From NCBI GenBank assembly GCA_018334165.1, contig JAGXTB010000245.1, forward strand, positions 1 to 64,000: a stretch of 64,000 bases of DNA. Reading direction: 5' to 3'. The notes beneath the pieces are model-generated. The model ran no database searches and was not told where the DNA came from. It worked only from the letters and a program-made list of their open reading frames with translations. Made by a program: the position numbers and the translations under genes. Source of the DNA: Sphingomonadales bacterium (GTDB taxonomy: Bacteria > Pseudomonadota > Alphaproteobacteria > Sphingomonadales > Sphingomonadaceae). This document shows, piece by piece, positions 8,810-17,912 of the stretch (its first letter is position 1; each line of letters begins with the position of its first letter).

Positions 8810-9904
8810 TCAGTTCGCCTGAATATCGAGCAAGGTCCGCAAACCGCGACCAGCCGCCATGTCTTCAAACGCAGCGTTGATTTCGAACAGCGGGCGATGC
8901 GCGGTGATCAGCTTGTCGATCGGCAGGCGACCCTGCGCGAAAAGCTCGAGAAAGCGCGGCAGATCCCTCTGCGGGTGACAGTTTCCAAGAATGCAGCCGA
9001 ACATCTGCTTTTGCGCCATGACGAAGGCGCTGGTCGGAAGCACCGCTGTGCCGCCTGCACCCGGGACGCCGATAAGGACAATACGAGCGGCTGGCCGCGT
9101 CGCCGCAAGTGCCAATTCGACGGTGTTTGCAATCGAAACCAGATCAAAAGCATGATCGGCGCCGCGTCCTGCGGTCAACCGTTTGATTTCATCCGCGACA
9201 TCGCCGGAAGCGGAATCAAATACGTGAGTAGCCCCGAGCGAGAGTGCTTGTTCGCGCCGCTGGGCGAGCGGATCGACAACAGCGATGATACTCGCCCTGC
9301 CCAGAACAGCGCCCTGCACAACGCTCATCCCGACCGAACCCGCCCCGATTATAAGGACCGATTCCCCAGGTTGTAGCTTCGCAATGTTCGTTACCGCGCC
9401 AACTCCCGTTTGAACCGCGCAGCCGACCACTGCGGCGACATCCAGCGGGGTGTCTTGCGCAATCGGGACTGAACCGTTTACGTCGACTAGGACATATTCG
9501 GCAAAGGCACCCAGGTTGAAGCCGCGCATGACCGGTTTGCCGCGCCAGGTTACCCGTGGCCCTCGTGAAGCAGTCGCCTGTGCCTTTTCGCAAAGTACCG
9601 GATTGCCTCGTGTACATTGGTAGCATTGGCCGCAAGGCGCCCGCATCGTAAGGATCACCGCCTGCCCCACCTCGCGCTCGGTCACCCCTGGGCCCAGCTC
9701 GGCGATCACGCCCGCTGCTTCATGTCCGAGCAACGCTGGCAGCGGATAGTCCGGCGCTTTGCCTTCCCAGATCGTGTAATCCGAATGACACACGCCGCAG
9801 TGCGAAATTTTGACCAGGACCTCCCCTTCACGAGGCGAGTCGATTTCGACGTCGTCGACAACTTCGAACGGTGCGCCGAAGCGCGTAAGCAGGGCAGCCT
9901 TCAT
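8810..9904 (-). CDS. Zinc-dependent alcohol dehydrogenase (MDR superfamily)
   Basis: 364 aa. Catalytic zinc ligands are visible in CGVCHSD and LGHEAAG. The structural zinc site is the four-cysteine lobe CGQCYQC...C. The Rossmann motif is IGAGSVGMSV near residue 195. This is the class-III/NDMA-type long MDR layout. Its start overlaps the aldehyde dehydrogenase stop by 4 bp (ATGA), which implies translational coupling. With the P450 and aldehyde dehydrogenase directly upstream in the operon, it most likely oxidises a P450-made terminal alcohol to the aldehyde. Confidence 0.93.
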   Translation of the reverse strand: MKAALLTRFGAPFEVVDDVEIDSPREGEVLVKISHCGVCHSDYTIWEGKAPDYPLPALLGHEAAGVIAELGPGVTEREVGQAVILTMRAPCGQCYQCTRGNPVLCEKAQATASRGPRVTWRGKPVMRGFNLGAFAEYVLVDVNGSVPIAQDTPLDVAAVVGCAVQTGVGAVTNIAKLQPGESVLIIGAGSVGMSVVQGAVLGRASIIAVVDPLAQRREQALSLGATHVFDSASGDVADEIKRLTAGRGADHAFDLVSIANTVELALAATRPAARIVLIGVPGAGGTAVLPTSAFVMAQKQMFGCILGNCHPQRDLPRFLELFAQGRLPIDKLITAHRPLFEINAAFEDMAAGRGLRTLLDIQAN

Positions 9905-11310
9905 TTTACCTCCGACAGAATTTTGCGATTTGAAAAATCATCGAAGCCCCATGGTCCAAGCTCGTACCCGAACCCACTCGCCTTGACGCCGCCGAACGGA
10001 ATCTGAGGATCCGGAGGAAACCCATGATGGTTAGCAAAGAGGTTGCCAGCATCGAGCTTCGTAACAAGGGCCGCAGCCCGGGCCGGATCGGCCGACCATA
10101 CCGAACCGCCAAGCCCGACATCGACCGCATTTGCTTCAGCTATCACCGCGCATTCGTCGCTGAACGGTAGCACCGGCAAGACCGGTCCAAATTGCTCCTC
10201 GCGCACTAACCTGGCATCGCGGGCGAGTCCGGTCACAATCGTGGGCCGGATGAAATGCCCGGGAAGGTCGGGATGGCCGTCTCCGCCGTGGACCGTCGCG
10301 CCATTCGCCCGGCTGTCGGCGATCAGGTCCTGGACCACGTCGTACTGCAGCCGGTTCTGGAGTGGGCCCATCTGCACACACTCGTCGAGGCCGTTTCCCA
10401 CGATGGCTGCATCGGCGAGTGCCTTCAGCCGGTCGACGACGGCATCGAAATGGCGTTCGTGTACATAGAGCCGCTTAATCGCCACGCAAATCTGACCCGA
10501 ATTTCCAAAGGAGCTACGAAACACGTTCGCCGCGACCTTGTCGGGGTCGATGTCGTCGAGCAGGATTGCCGCGTCATTGCCGCCAAGCTCAAGCGTCAGC
10601 CGCTTGAGGGTCTCCGCCGCCCCGCGCATGACATGGCGGCCGGTCGCGACCGAGCCGGTGAGCGAAATCTTGCTGATGCCGGGGTGCGCGACAAGCGCGG
10701 CACCAACGTCAGCGAAACCAGTGACGCTGTTGATGACCCCCGCCGGGACAATGTCCGCAATCAGTTCGAGGTAGCGAAGGGTTGCCAACGGAGTTGTCGG
10801 GGCAGGTTTGATGACGACCGTATTCCCCGCCGCCAGGGCGGGAGCAAGTTTCATGTGCAGGACGCCGATCGGGACATTCCATGGGATGATCAGGCCGACG
10901 ACCCCAAGCGGCGCGCGCACGGCACTCGCTCGCTGAAACTCGCCGTCCTTGAAAATTTCCTCTTCGGGCCGCCAGGCAGCGAAATGCCGCAGCATGCGCG
11001 CCGCTCCCATGAATTCGCCGATTGCATTTGCAAGCGGCCGCCCGTGCTCCAGCGTCAACAGGTGCCCGAGTTCCGCCGCGTTTGCCTCGATTCGATCGGC
11101 CATGCGGGCCATCACTGCGCCGCGGGCCTCAAGGTCAGCGCCCCAGGCTGTAGAAGCCTTGAGCGCGGCAATAACCGCGAGGTCGACATCAGCGGGGCTC
11201 GAAAGCGGCGCCCGGCCAACTGGCGTCAGTGTCGCCGGATTTTCGACATCGTAGCTGTTGGCACCGGGCGCCATTTCTCCGCCGATCAGGTTTCGGTACG
11301 AGTCGATCAT
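9901..11310 (-). CDS. NAD(P)-dependent aldehyde dehydrogenase
   Basis: 469 aa. Family signatures are present in order: IIPWNVP (oxyanion Asn), KPAPTTP (cofactor lysine), GSVATG (Rossmann turn), LELGGND (general base Glu) and GNSGQICVA with the nucleophilic Cys. PFGGVKASGFG closes the C-terminal part. Four-base overlaps with both the alcohol dehydrogenase and P450 genes show a tightly coupled three-gene oxidation unit. It would turn the aldehyde into a carboxylate ready for the CoA ligase or CoA-transferase. The precise substrate is not deducible. Confidence 0.94.
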   Translation of the reverse strand: MIDSYRNLIGGEMAPGANSYDVENPATLTPVGRAPLSSPADVDLAVIAALKASTAWGADLEARGAVMARMADRIEANAAELGHLLTLEHGRPLANAIGEFMGAARMLRHFAAWRPEEEIFKDGEFQRASAVRAPLGVVGLIIPWNVPIGVLHMKLAPALAAGNTVVIKPAPTTPLATLRYLELIADIVPAGVINSVTGFADVGAALVAHPGISKISLTGSVATGRHVMRGAAETLKRLTLELGGNDAAILLDDIDPDKVAANVFRSSFGNSGQICVAIKRLYVHERHFDAVVDRLKALADAAIVGNGLDECVQMGPLQNRLQYDVVQDLIADSRANGATVHGGDGHPDLPGHFIRPTIVTGLARDARLVREEQFGPVLPVLPFSDECAVIAEANAVDVGLGGSVWSADPARAAALVTKLDAGNLFANHHGFPPDPQIPFGGVKASGFGYELGPWGFDDFSNRKILSEVK

Positions 11311-12575
11311 TTGCCGGTATCCCTTCCGAGCCTTGCGGGAAGCGACCGCGGCGCGCGAACGACTGTTTTCGCCCAGACCGCCTTGCCGGGTTCATAATCG
11401 GGGAATTTCTGCAGAAAGCCGTTGACCGCGAGCTTTGTCTCACTGCGTGCCAGCGATCGCCCCAGACAAAAATGCGGTCCGAAGCCGAAAGCGAGATTGG
11501 GCTTGCCCGTGCGAGTCACATCGAATCGATCAGGATCCTCGTAGCGTACTGGGTCGCGATTTGCCGTCGGCAGTGCGACGGTCGTGATCCCGCCTCGCGG
11601 GATAAGATAGCCTTCTATTTCTACATCCTCGACTGCGACCCGAAAGGTCGTGCGCATGACGGGTCCGTCCAAGCGTAGAAACTCTTCGATCGCGACATCG
11701 ATAAGCGATGGGTCATCGACCAGCATCTGGCGCTGCTCCGGCTCATTTCCCAGCCGAAGCAATGTCGCGCCAATCAAGCCAACTGTGGTCTCATGACCGG
11801 CAACCAGAAGAAGGAAAGCCATGGCCTGTAACTCGTCGTCGGTCAGAGCGTCCGTTTCCTCCTGGGCCAGAGCCATAGCGGTGAGCAGGTCGTCAGAGGT
11901 CTCGCCTTCGGAAATGCGCACGCGCACCTGCTGGATAAGCTCAGCCAGATATTCATTTAGAAGGCGCGCGCCCTCAGCCTGAGTGACAGGCGCCTCGGCA
12001 ATGATGTGCGGGGTGCTTGCGGCTGTAGCCCAGATGCGGAAGCTTTCCTTGTCCTGGGGTGGAACGCCAAGAATGATGCAAATCAGGTTGATCGCGATTG
12101 GATAGGCGTAGTCGGCGATCAAGTCGGCCTCCTCACGGCCTGAAAGCGCGTCGAGTTGCGTGCGGATCTGTCGTTCGATGTCCGCTTCGAGCGCCTTGAT
12201 GCGGGCGGGCTGGAAAGCTTGCGACACCAGCTTTCGCAGCCGGGTATGATCTGGCGCATCGGTATTCAGGAGGTTTCTGCGCGCCGACCCCGAGAGGACG
12301 AACCCTGCCTCCGGACCAGATTTGCCGCTCGCAGAGATCGCTTCAGCCATGCGTGCCTGGTCTTTGCTGAACCGACTGTCGTTCAATACGGCAACCGCAT
12401 TCGAATACCCAGTGACGTGGTAATTGATGAGCCCGCGCCGCTTTATTGCGACAACCGGGCCAAGATGCTGTAGCTCCCCGAACCGCGGATACGGATTTTC
12501 CATGGCTTCGAGCGCGTTTTCGGGATCGTCTGCTTCTTCGACAAGCGGCGGCATCTTGGCAGTTAACACTGTCAT
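11307..12575 (-). CDS. Cytochrome P450
   Basis: 422 aa, soluble bacterial type without an N-terminal anchor. The I-helix oxygen-activation motif AGHETT, K-helix ExxR (EFLR), and heme-binding loop FGFGPHFCLG with the axial Cys are all present. The ATG has GAGGAA upstream. No ferredoxin or ferredoxin reductase gene is adjacent, so electrons must come from partners elsewhere. As first gene of the P450-ALDH-ADH unit it probably hydroxylates an unactivated carbon (for example a terminal or benzylic methyl) of the imported compound. It resembles CYP families used by sphingomonads for terpenoid, steroid or alkyl-aromatic side chains; no narrower assignment is supported. Confidence 0.93.
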   Translation of the reverse strand: MTVLTAKMPPLVEEADDPENALEAMENPYPRFGELQHLGPVVAIKRRGLINYHVTGYSNAVAVLNDSRFSKDQARMAEAISASGKSGPEAGFVLSGSARRNLLNTDAPDHTRLRKLVSQAFQPARIKALEADIERQIRTQLDALSGREEADLIADYAYPIAINLICIILGVPPQDKESFRIWATAASTPHIIAEAPVTQAEGARLLNEYLAELIQQVRVRISEGETSDDLLTAMALAQEETDALTDDELQAMAFLLLVAGHETTVGLIGATLLRLGNEPEQRQMLVDDPSLIDVAIEEFLRLDGPVMRTTFRVAVEDVEIEGYLIPRGGITTVALPTANRDPVRYEDPDRFDVTRTGKPNLAFGFGPHFCLGRSLARSETKLAVNGFLQKFPDYEPGKAVWAKTVVRAPRSLPARLGRDTGK

Positions 12576-12596
12576 TTCGGCAAATTCCTCTTTTCT

Positions 12597-13724
12597 TCAG
12601 GCGTCGAATTTCTCGAAGATCTGCACCGTACAAACCGAGCCCGCGCCGAGCATGTGGCAGAGGCCAATTCTGTCGTCGGTTTCGCGGAAGCGTCGCAGCG
12701 TTTCGACGACCTGGAGCACGCCAGTCGGACCGCCCGGGTGCCCCCGCGCAATCAGACCGCCATCGGTTGAAAACTCCGGCAGGCCGAATGCCTTGCGCGA
12801 GCCGGGTCCGAAAGCGCCTTGTTCGACAAGCCCCTCCGTCTCGCCCGGCAAGGAAAAGCCGAGCAATTCCATATAGACCAGTTCCTCGATCGCGAAGGCG
12901 TCATGGACCTGCACCACGTCAACCTCAGCGGGCTTCAGACCACTCGACAGGTAAGCTGCATCGGCAGTCGACCGGGTCATTGATGCGGGCCCTGTGATGG
13001 CACCATCGAAGATGTGGTAATCCTCGTACTGTTCTGACTGGAACTCGCTCGCGCGCACTTTCGCGACGGTCCGCCGACCAGTTTGGAGTTTGGCGAGACC
13101 TTCGCTCGAAGCAACGATCACCGCAGCTGCACCAAGGCACCACGGTGTTGACATCATCGCAGTGAGTGGTGCCGCGACGACCTTGCTTGAAAGGACTTCC
13201 TCGACGGTCACCTCATGATCGGACTGCCGTGCCGCGAACCGATTGGACCGCGCATAGTTCCAGTTCTTCGCGGCAATCATGGCTAGATGTTCAGGCTTGG
13301 TCCCCGCGTCATGCATGCGCCGCATGGCCCATTGGGCAAATAGAGTAACCGGCGGCTGATAGCCCTGCGCGGCAAGCGAATTTTCGGCGCGGTCGGGAAC
13401 ATCATAGCCGACGACCAAGACAAGATCATGACGCCCGGACTCGACCGCCATTATGGCCGAATGAATAGCCGACGACCCGCTCGCGGAGGCATTGATGACC
13501 TGCTGGACCGGGATTCCGGTAAGACCAAGCTGCTTTGCAACAAACGCCGCGCGCGGTGATGTCGGATGTGCAGAGCCGGCGATAAAGGCGTCGATATCGG
13601 CATAAGTGCAGCCGGCATCTTCGAGCGCCGCAACCGCAGCCTCGCGTGCTACCGATCTTCCGGTTCCCTCGGCATACTTCCCGACGGGCACCATTCCGCC
13701 TCCGGCTATGAAAACCTCACGCAT
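12597..13724 (-). CDS. Thiolase-fold protein, probable aldolase/lipid-transfer type
   Basis: About 375 aa, starting at the ATG of MREVFIAGGG (13722-13724); the track start adds 66 non-family residues. The thiolase fold is seen in VINASASGSSA, GGLIARGHPGGPTG and the C-terminal GAGSVC. Strikingly, the usual nucleophile position (VNxxCASG) holds Ser. Thiolase-like proteins lacking this Cys and paired with a DUF35/OB-fold protein include retro-aldolases such as Ltp2, which cut tertiary beta-hydroxyacyl-CoAs in side-chain degradation. The DUF35 gene overlaps the start of this gene by 8 bp, supporting that pairing. I infer C-C bond cleavage of a hydroxyacyl-CoA and not ordinary thiolysis. Confidence 0.85.
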   Translation of the reverse strand: MREVFIAGGGMVPVGKYAEGTGRSVAREAAVAALEDAGCTYADIDAFIAGSAHPTSPRAAFVAKQLGLTGIPVQQVINASASGSSAIHSAIMAVESGRHDLVLVVGYDVPDRAENSLAAQGYQPPVTLFAQWAMRRMHDAGTKPEHLAMIAAKNWNYARSNRFAARQSDHEVTVEEVLSSKVVAAPLTAMMSTPWCLGAAAVIVASSEGLAKLQTGRRTVAKVRASEFQSEQYEDYHIFDGAITGPASMTRSTADAAYLSSGLKPAEVDVVQVHDAFAIEELVYMELLGFSLPGETEGLVEQGAFGPGSRKAFGLPEFSTDGGLIARGHPGGPTGVLQVVETLRRFRETDDRIGLCHMLGAGSVCTVQIFEKFDA

Positions 13725-14064
13725 GGGTAAATCTCCAGCTATCCGGCTTGCCTTCCACACCCGGAACGATTTCAAGTCTGCAGCGGTCGCCAAGTGTGTA
13801 TTCGCCGGGCGAAAGCGTTGCGAGTATCCGGACCTTGGAAGGCAGATCGACCTGACCGTAGACAGCCGGCCCCATCGCGGTGAAGGAAGAGAGCACACCC
13901 TCGGAATCGAGCGGGACGACATCGAGCCGCCTCAGTCGCCCATCGACAGAGAGCGGCCGCGGGGGAAAGTAGGTCTGGCCGGTTTCAGGATCGAAGCTGC
14001 CGTAAAGTGACGGCGGATCGACCGAGAAGGCTGGTGGAAGGGTAAAAGCTTCGTTCATGGTCAT
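13717..14064 (-). CDS. DUF35/OB-fold partner of thiolase-like protein
   Basis: 115 aa. The pattern TGQTYFPPRP followed by a strand-rich half (VLSSFTAMG, PSKVRILATLSPGEYTLGDRC) fits the ChsH2/DUF35 OB-fold family. The zinc-ribbon cysteines normally before YFPPR are absent here; only one Cys is seen late in the protein. Such proteins form complexes with thiolase-fold aldolases or MaoC hydratases and hold the acyl-CoA. It overlaps the MaoC gene upstream by ATGA and the thiolase gene downstream by 8 bp, so the three products are probably made stoichiometrically. Confidence 0.75.
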   Translation of the reverse strand: MTMNEAFTLPPAFSVDPPSLYGSFDPETGQTYFPPRPLSVDGRLRRLDVVPLDSEGVLSSFTAMGPAVYGQVDLPSKVRILATLSPGEYTLGDRCRLEIVPGVEGKPDSWRFTHA

Positions 14065-14834
14065 CCCCGCTTAGGTCGTTCGATAAATCGGTTGGTGATC
14101 CGGATGCGCGGCTCGCCACTCTCATCGGCGATTTCGCTGACAATATCGGCGAAGCGCATCGTGCCGCCTTCGCGGTGCGGCTTGGCCGTCCGATTGGCAT
14201 AAGCGGTTGAGACCGTGAAACTGTCGCCCTGCTGCGGTAGCGCGCCAAAGACGTCGGTTTGTGTCGTTCCGTGCAGCATGCGATCGTAAGAAAAGCCCAG
14301 CGCCTGGACGATACTTCCCTTCGCCGGACTCCAACGGCCCGAGTTGAGCATGAACGAAAGCGGCAATTTCACTTCGGCCCAGCGATTACCTGCAACCGCT
14401 TCAACGAACAGCCTGAGCGCGCCCTCTTCGATCACCCATGGATATGGATCGATCACCTGCTCCCAATCGTTGGGCCGATCATAGACCGGGGGCTCGTGAT
14501 CGAGCCGCGCCGTCACCCGGCGCACGCCATCGCCGGAGAGGACGCCTTCGACGCCTAGATCGTCGCGCGACCAATCCAGAGAGAGCGACTCTCCAATCAT
14601 GACCGGACGCTCGAAGCGGACGGACATGCTCCGATAGTCGGCAAGCGGCGCCAGCAGATATTCGCAATGGGCGGCAAGCCAACCGCCATGCACCAGCACG
14701 CGCGCAAAACCGGCGCGCTCCGCGGCAGCCTGATCATAATGGAGTGGATTATAGTCCCCGCTCGCCCCGGCATAACGCACGGTCGTCTGGAGATCGCGCG
14801 CGGCGATCTCGAATCTGCCGCGATCATCAGACAC
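14061..14834 (-). CDS. Two-domain MaoC/FAS1-type enoyl-CoA hydratase
   Basis: About 257 aa. The N-terminal half has the hydratase motif (YAGASGDYNPLHYD with catalytic Asp/His, then HGGW). The C-terminal half resembles an FAS1-like dehydratase (LSFMLNSGRWS, FIERPKRG), giving a double hot-dog layout. The GTG at 14832-14834 follows AAAAGGA and gives an 8-bp overlap with the SDR gene; the track uses another GTG six codons earlier, also possible. It would hydrate the enoyl-CoA made by the acyl-CoA dehydrogenase pair and hand the beta-hydroxyacyl-CoA to the thiolase-fold/DUF35 aldolase encoded next. The substrate is unknown. Confidence 0.82.
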   Translation of the reverse strand: MSDDRGRFEIAARDLQTTVRYAGASGDYNPLHYDQAAAERAGFARVLVHGGWLAAHCEYLLAPLADYRSMSVRFERPVMIGESLSLDWSRDDLGVEGVLSGDGVRRVTARLDHEPPVYDRPNDWEQVIDPYPWVIEEGALRLFVEAVAGNRWAEVKLPLSFMLNSGRWSPAKGSIVQALGFSYDRMLHGTTQTDVFGALPQQGDSFTVSTAYANRTAKPHREGGTMRFADIVSEIADESGEPRIRITNRFIERPKRG

Positions 14835-15783
14835 TCGCCGTATCCTTTTCACGGGCCTTTTCAGCCTGCGTCTTGGCCAACGCCGGGATTGCCGCAGAGA
14901 TATCGGATGCGGCAGCGTCGAGCGCCTCGAAAGTCCACTGCCTGTCGCCGGCGCTGAAGCTTTCGCCGATCTCCCACGGTCGATAGACGTCGACTTTGTC
15001 GCCAGCCACGCCGAAAACCGCTCCTGAGGGAACCGGGCAACCTTCGGCCGTCAGCCACATGACGAATGGCGCGACATTGCTTGGGCTTGCAAAGTCAAAG
15101 GTTCCGGCCTCGACCTCTTGGCCTACGCTCTGCTTCGCGTGCGGCGTACTTCCTGTCAGGCGGGTCCGCGCTCCCGGCGCGATAGCGTAGCATCGAACGC
15201 CATAATTGGCATTAAGCTCGCGATGGCAAAGCAAGGCAAAAGTTGCGAGTCCGGCCTTGGCGCTCGCGTAATTGGTCTGCCCGGCGGCACCATGGAGGCC
15301 CGAAATGCTGCTTGTGGAAATCAGAACGCGGTCGCTGGGGCCGTTGGCCTTGGCTTGCGCGCGCCAGTAGACCGCCGCGTGGTGCGACATGCAGTAATGA
15401 CCGCGCAAATGGACCCGGATGGTGAGGTCCCATTCCTCGGGCGACATATTGACGAGCATGCGATCACGCAAAATGCCCGCATTGTTGACTAGCACATGGA
15501 GGTCGCCGAAAGTTTCGATCGCGCGGCGGACCATCTTGCCCGTTGCTTCGAAATCACTGACATCGCTGTGATCAGCGATAGCCTCGCCGCCTTCGGCGAT
15601 GATCTGGGCAACCACTTCTTGCGCCGGCGTTTCTTCGCTCGCTTCGCCGTGCAGGCCTGAGCCCAGGTCATTGACGACGACCTTGGCACCTTCGCGCGCC
15701 GCGAGAAGTGCGTACTCGCGTCCGATCCCACGGCCCGCGCCGGTAATTATCATCACCCGGCCAGCCAAACGCTTGCTATTCAT
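14827..15783 (-). CDS. SDR, MFE-2-like (3R)-hydroxyacyl-CoA dehydrogenase type
   Basis: 318 aa. TGAGRGIGREYAL near residue 14, VVNDLG, NNAGILRD and active-site YASAKAG are characteristic of the peroxisomal multifunctional enzyme type 2 dehydrogenase domain and bacterial relatives. The MFE-2 hallmark NDLG is clear. It is longer than a plain SDR and has a C-terminal tail (about 50 aa) rich in charged residues. Placed in an operon with MaoC, DUF35 and thiolase-fold genes, it likely oxidises an (R)-3-hydroxyacyl-CoA during side-chain beta-oxidation. The steroid-specific HSD17B4-like role is an alternative in the same chemistry class. Confidence 0.88.
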   Translation of the reverse strand: MNSKRLAGRVMIITGAGRGIGREYALLAAREGAKVVVNDLGSGLHGEASEETPAQEVVAQIIAEGGEAIADHSDVSDFEATGKMVRRAIETFGDLHVLVNNAGILRDRMLVNMSPEEWDLTIRVHLRGHYCMSHHAAVYWRAQAKANGPSDRVLISTSSISGLHGAAGQTNYASAKAGLATFALLCHRELNANYGVRCYAIAPGARTRLTGSTPHAKQSVGQEVEAGTFDFASPSNVAPFVMWLTAEGCPVPSGAVFGVAGDKVDVYRPWEIGESFSAGDRQWTFEALDAAASDISAAIPALAKTQAEKAREKDTASV

Positions 15784-15822
15784 GATCAGTCCTTCCTAGT
15801 TCGATCGAAGTTGACGGAGCCC

Positions 15823-16677
15823 TCAGTCAGCGCCGGTGAGTTGCCGTCGGACCCAATTGTCGATGAGTGGCACATAAAGGTCGGTGTGATAGAGCATCAG
15901 CTGGTGCGTACCGTTGGGTACGATATTGAGCTCTTTGGGTCCGCCGATGACCTCGAACGCCTCGCTCACGAATTTTGCGGGCACAATCGGATCCGCCTCA
16001 CCTGCGGTAACCAGGAGCGGCTTGCGGTTCGCGGATGCGGGAATTGGCGGCTGATAGGTGTATATCGAGCGCATGCTAGCATAGCCGTACGACCAGGCGC
16101 GGAGCGGGTCCTGCATCTTCTTGGCAAGGATATCCGGATCGTCTTTGGCGTAATTCTTGTTCCAGTCGAGCAAGGTGACGAGATCGAAGCGTTCGGAATC
16201 GCCGACCTGCGCCTCGTGCACCTCGGCTTCCGGCGCATTGAGGTCGGCATAGAGCTTGCCGCCGACATCGCCGCGTGGCGGAACTTCGTGAAGCACAGCC
16301 ATCCCCATCAGGATACCGCCGGCGATTGCATCCGAGGTTGCCAGCGAGTGAAATGCCGGCCCCGCTCCCTGACTTGAACCAAGCACAAAGACTGGCTTTC
16401 CGGGATGCCGCTCTTGAATTGCCCGGGCAGCAACATCCATGTCGGCGAGCCATTCCGAAAAGCGGAAGTTGCCCTTTTCGTTTTTGGTCTTCCCATGTCC
16501 GGGCAAGTCCATGGAGTAGATATTGACCCCGCGCTCGGCGAGCGGGTAGCAAAAGACGTCATAGGTACTTCCGTTCCCGCCGATGCCATGTACAATCAGC
16601 AACGAATAGTCGGCCTCGCCGCTGCTCTCGTAGAAATAGGCGTGGACATGATCGAACCAGATTTCTTCGCGCATCAT
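15823..16677 (-). CDS. Alpha/beta hydrolase
   Basis: 284 aa. The nucleophile elbow GSSQGAG is near residue 105, the oxyanion region is HGIGGNGSTY, the acid is likely in GEADPIVP, and the catalytic His is in NGTHQLMLYH. No signal peptide, so cytoplasmic. It overlaps the CoA-transferase stop by 4 bp. Candidate roles are a C-C hydrolase of a ring-cleavage product, an acyl-CoA thioesterase or a lactone/ester hydrolase. Sequence alone does not separate these. Confidence 0.85.
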   Translation of the reverse strand: MMREEIWFDHVHAYFYESSGEADYSLLIVHGIGGNGSTYDVFCYPLAERGVNIYSMDLPGHGKTKNEKGNFRFSEWLADMDVAARAIQERHPGKPVFVLGSSQGAGPAFHSLATSDAIAGGILMGMAVLHEVPPRGDVGGKLYADLNAPEAEVHEAQVGDSERFDLVTLLDWNKNYAKDDPDILAKKMQDPLRAWSYGYASMRSIYTYQPPIPASANRKPLLVTAGEADPIVPAKFVSEAFEVIGGPKELNIVPNGTHQLMLYHTDLYVPLIDNWVRRQLTGAD

Positions 16678-17912
16678 CGATCCTCTTCGATCACACCGGC
16701 GGCGACCATCGCGGACCGGCGGCTCAACTCAATCCCGAATTCTTCGAGAACCTTGTGGGTGTCCGCTCCAAGACCAGGAAGGCGCCGCTCTTGATCCGCA
16801 TCCGCAAGCGGAAAGCGGACGAGCGGCAAATCTCCAACTTCCGACTGTGCGGTAACGAACATGTGACGGTGCGCCGCCTGCGGATGGTCGATGACCTCGG
16901 CCATCGTGCGGACCTTTCCGTAAGGTATTCCCGACGCAGAAAGCTTTTCGATCCAATAGTCGCGCGGTTTCAAGCGGATCGCATCCTCGACCAGCTTCTC
17001 GGCGAGCGCGCGATTCTCTCGGCGAAGCGCGATGGACGCGATGCGCGGATCGTCGATCCATTCTGGCCGTCCAACCACCTTTTCGCAGAACAGTCGCCAT
17101 TGGCGGTCGTCGGCGACCGCAAGGGAAACATAGCAGTCATCCTTTGCGAGATAGGGGCCGTAAGGACAGATATACTGGTGCCGCATCCCGGCCAAAGGTG
17201 GCTCGCTCGCCGAATGCCAGGCATGGTGCGGAAAATACCCCAGCCACAGCAATGCTGCGTCGAGCATGGCGACATCAAGAAAGCGTCCCTCGCCGGTTCG
17301 CTCACGTTCAAGCAGCGCGCTCTGGATACCGATAATCGCATTTGAACCAGCGATCAGATCGGTGATGGGCAGTCCGACCTTAGCCGGCATCCCCGGATAT
17401 CCGTTCGATAGAAGAATGCCGCTCTCACCCTGCAGCGTCAGATCATACGATTTGACGCCGCCATAGGGACCGTCGGGGCCGAAGCCCGAGAGACTGCAGT
17501 AAATTAGGCGTGGGAAGAGCGAGCGAAGTTCACCATGCCCGAGACCAAGGCGGCCCGCAGCCCCCGGCGCCAGATTTTCGACGAAGACGTCGACTTGCCC
17601 GGCGATCTCGCGTAGCGCCTCGCGGCCCTCAGGCGCGGTGAGGTCAATCGCCAAGGATTTCTTGTGCGCATTGACCCACACGAACCCCGTCGACAGCCCC
17701 TTGGCATCTGCATCCCATCCGCGTACCACGTCGCCGCTGCCAAGACGCTCGATCTTTATGATTTCCGCACCGAGTTCGCCGAGGACAAATGTGCAATAGG
17801 GCATCGCCACGGCCTGCTCGAGAGCAAGTACCTTGACACCGGATAGGGGACGGAAGGCGGCGGTCACCGGATGCTCAGCTGCGTTCGGGAAAGAGTTGCA
17901 GGCTGGGTGCAT
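16674..17912 (-). CDS. CaiB/BaiF family III CoA-transferase
   Basis: 412 aa by the track start; a GTG at 17867 (VTAAFRPLSGVKVL) is a plausible later start that avoids overlap with the MaoC gene. Family features are LSGVKVLALEQ, GAEIIKIE, the SGFGPDGPY segment, and the catalytic Asp in the ERTGEGRFLDVAMLD region. Family III enzymes move CoA between carboxylic acids, commonly from succinyl-CoA. Its neighbours are a MaoC hydratase and a CitE-like lyase. That trio is the known itaconate/mesaconate route (CoA-transferase, hydratase, citramalyl-CoA lyase). I infer activation of a C5 diacid; activation of an aromatic acid remains possible. Confidence 0.9.
   Translation of the reverse strand: MHPACNSFPNAAEHPVTAAFRPLSGVKVLALEQAVAMPYCTFVLGELGAEIIKIERLGSGDVVRGWDADAKGLSTGFVWVNAHKKSLAIDLTAPEGREALREIAGQVDVFVENLAPGAAGRLGLGHGELRSLFPRLIYCSLSGFGPDGPYGGVKSYDLTLQGESGILLSNGYPGMPAKVGLPITDLIAGSNAIIGIQSALLERERTGEGRFLDVAMLDAALLWLGYFPHHAWHSASEPPLAGMRHQYICPYGPYLAKDDCYVSLAVADDRQWRLFCEKVVGRPEWIDDPRIASIALRRENRALAEKLVEDAIRLKPRDYWIEKLSASGIPYGKVRTMAEVIDHPQAAHRHMFVTAQSEVGDLPLVRFPLADADQERRLPGLGADTHKVLEEFGIELSRRSAMVAAGVIEEDR

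Noticed and set aside
10255-11397. 380-aa plus-strand ORF
   Set aside because: Antisense to the aldehyde dehydrogenase; no start signals or domain.
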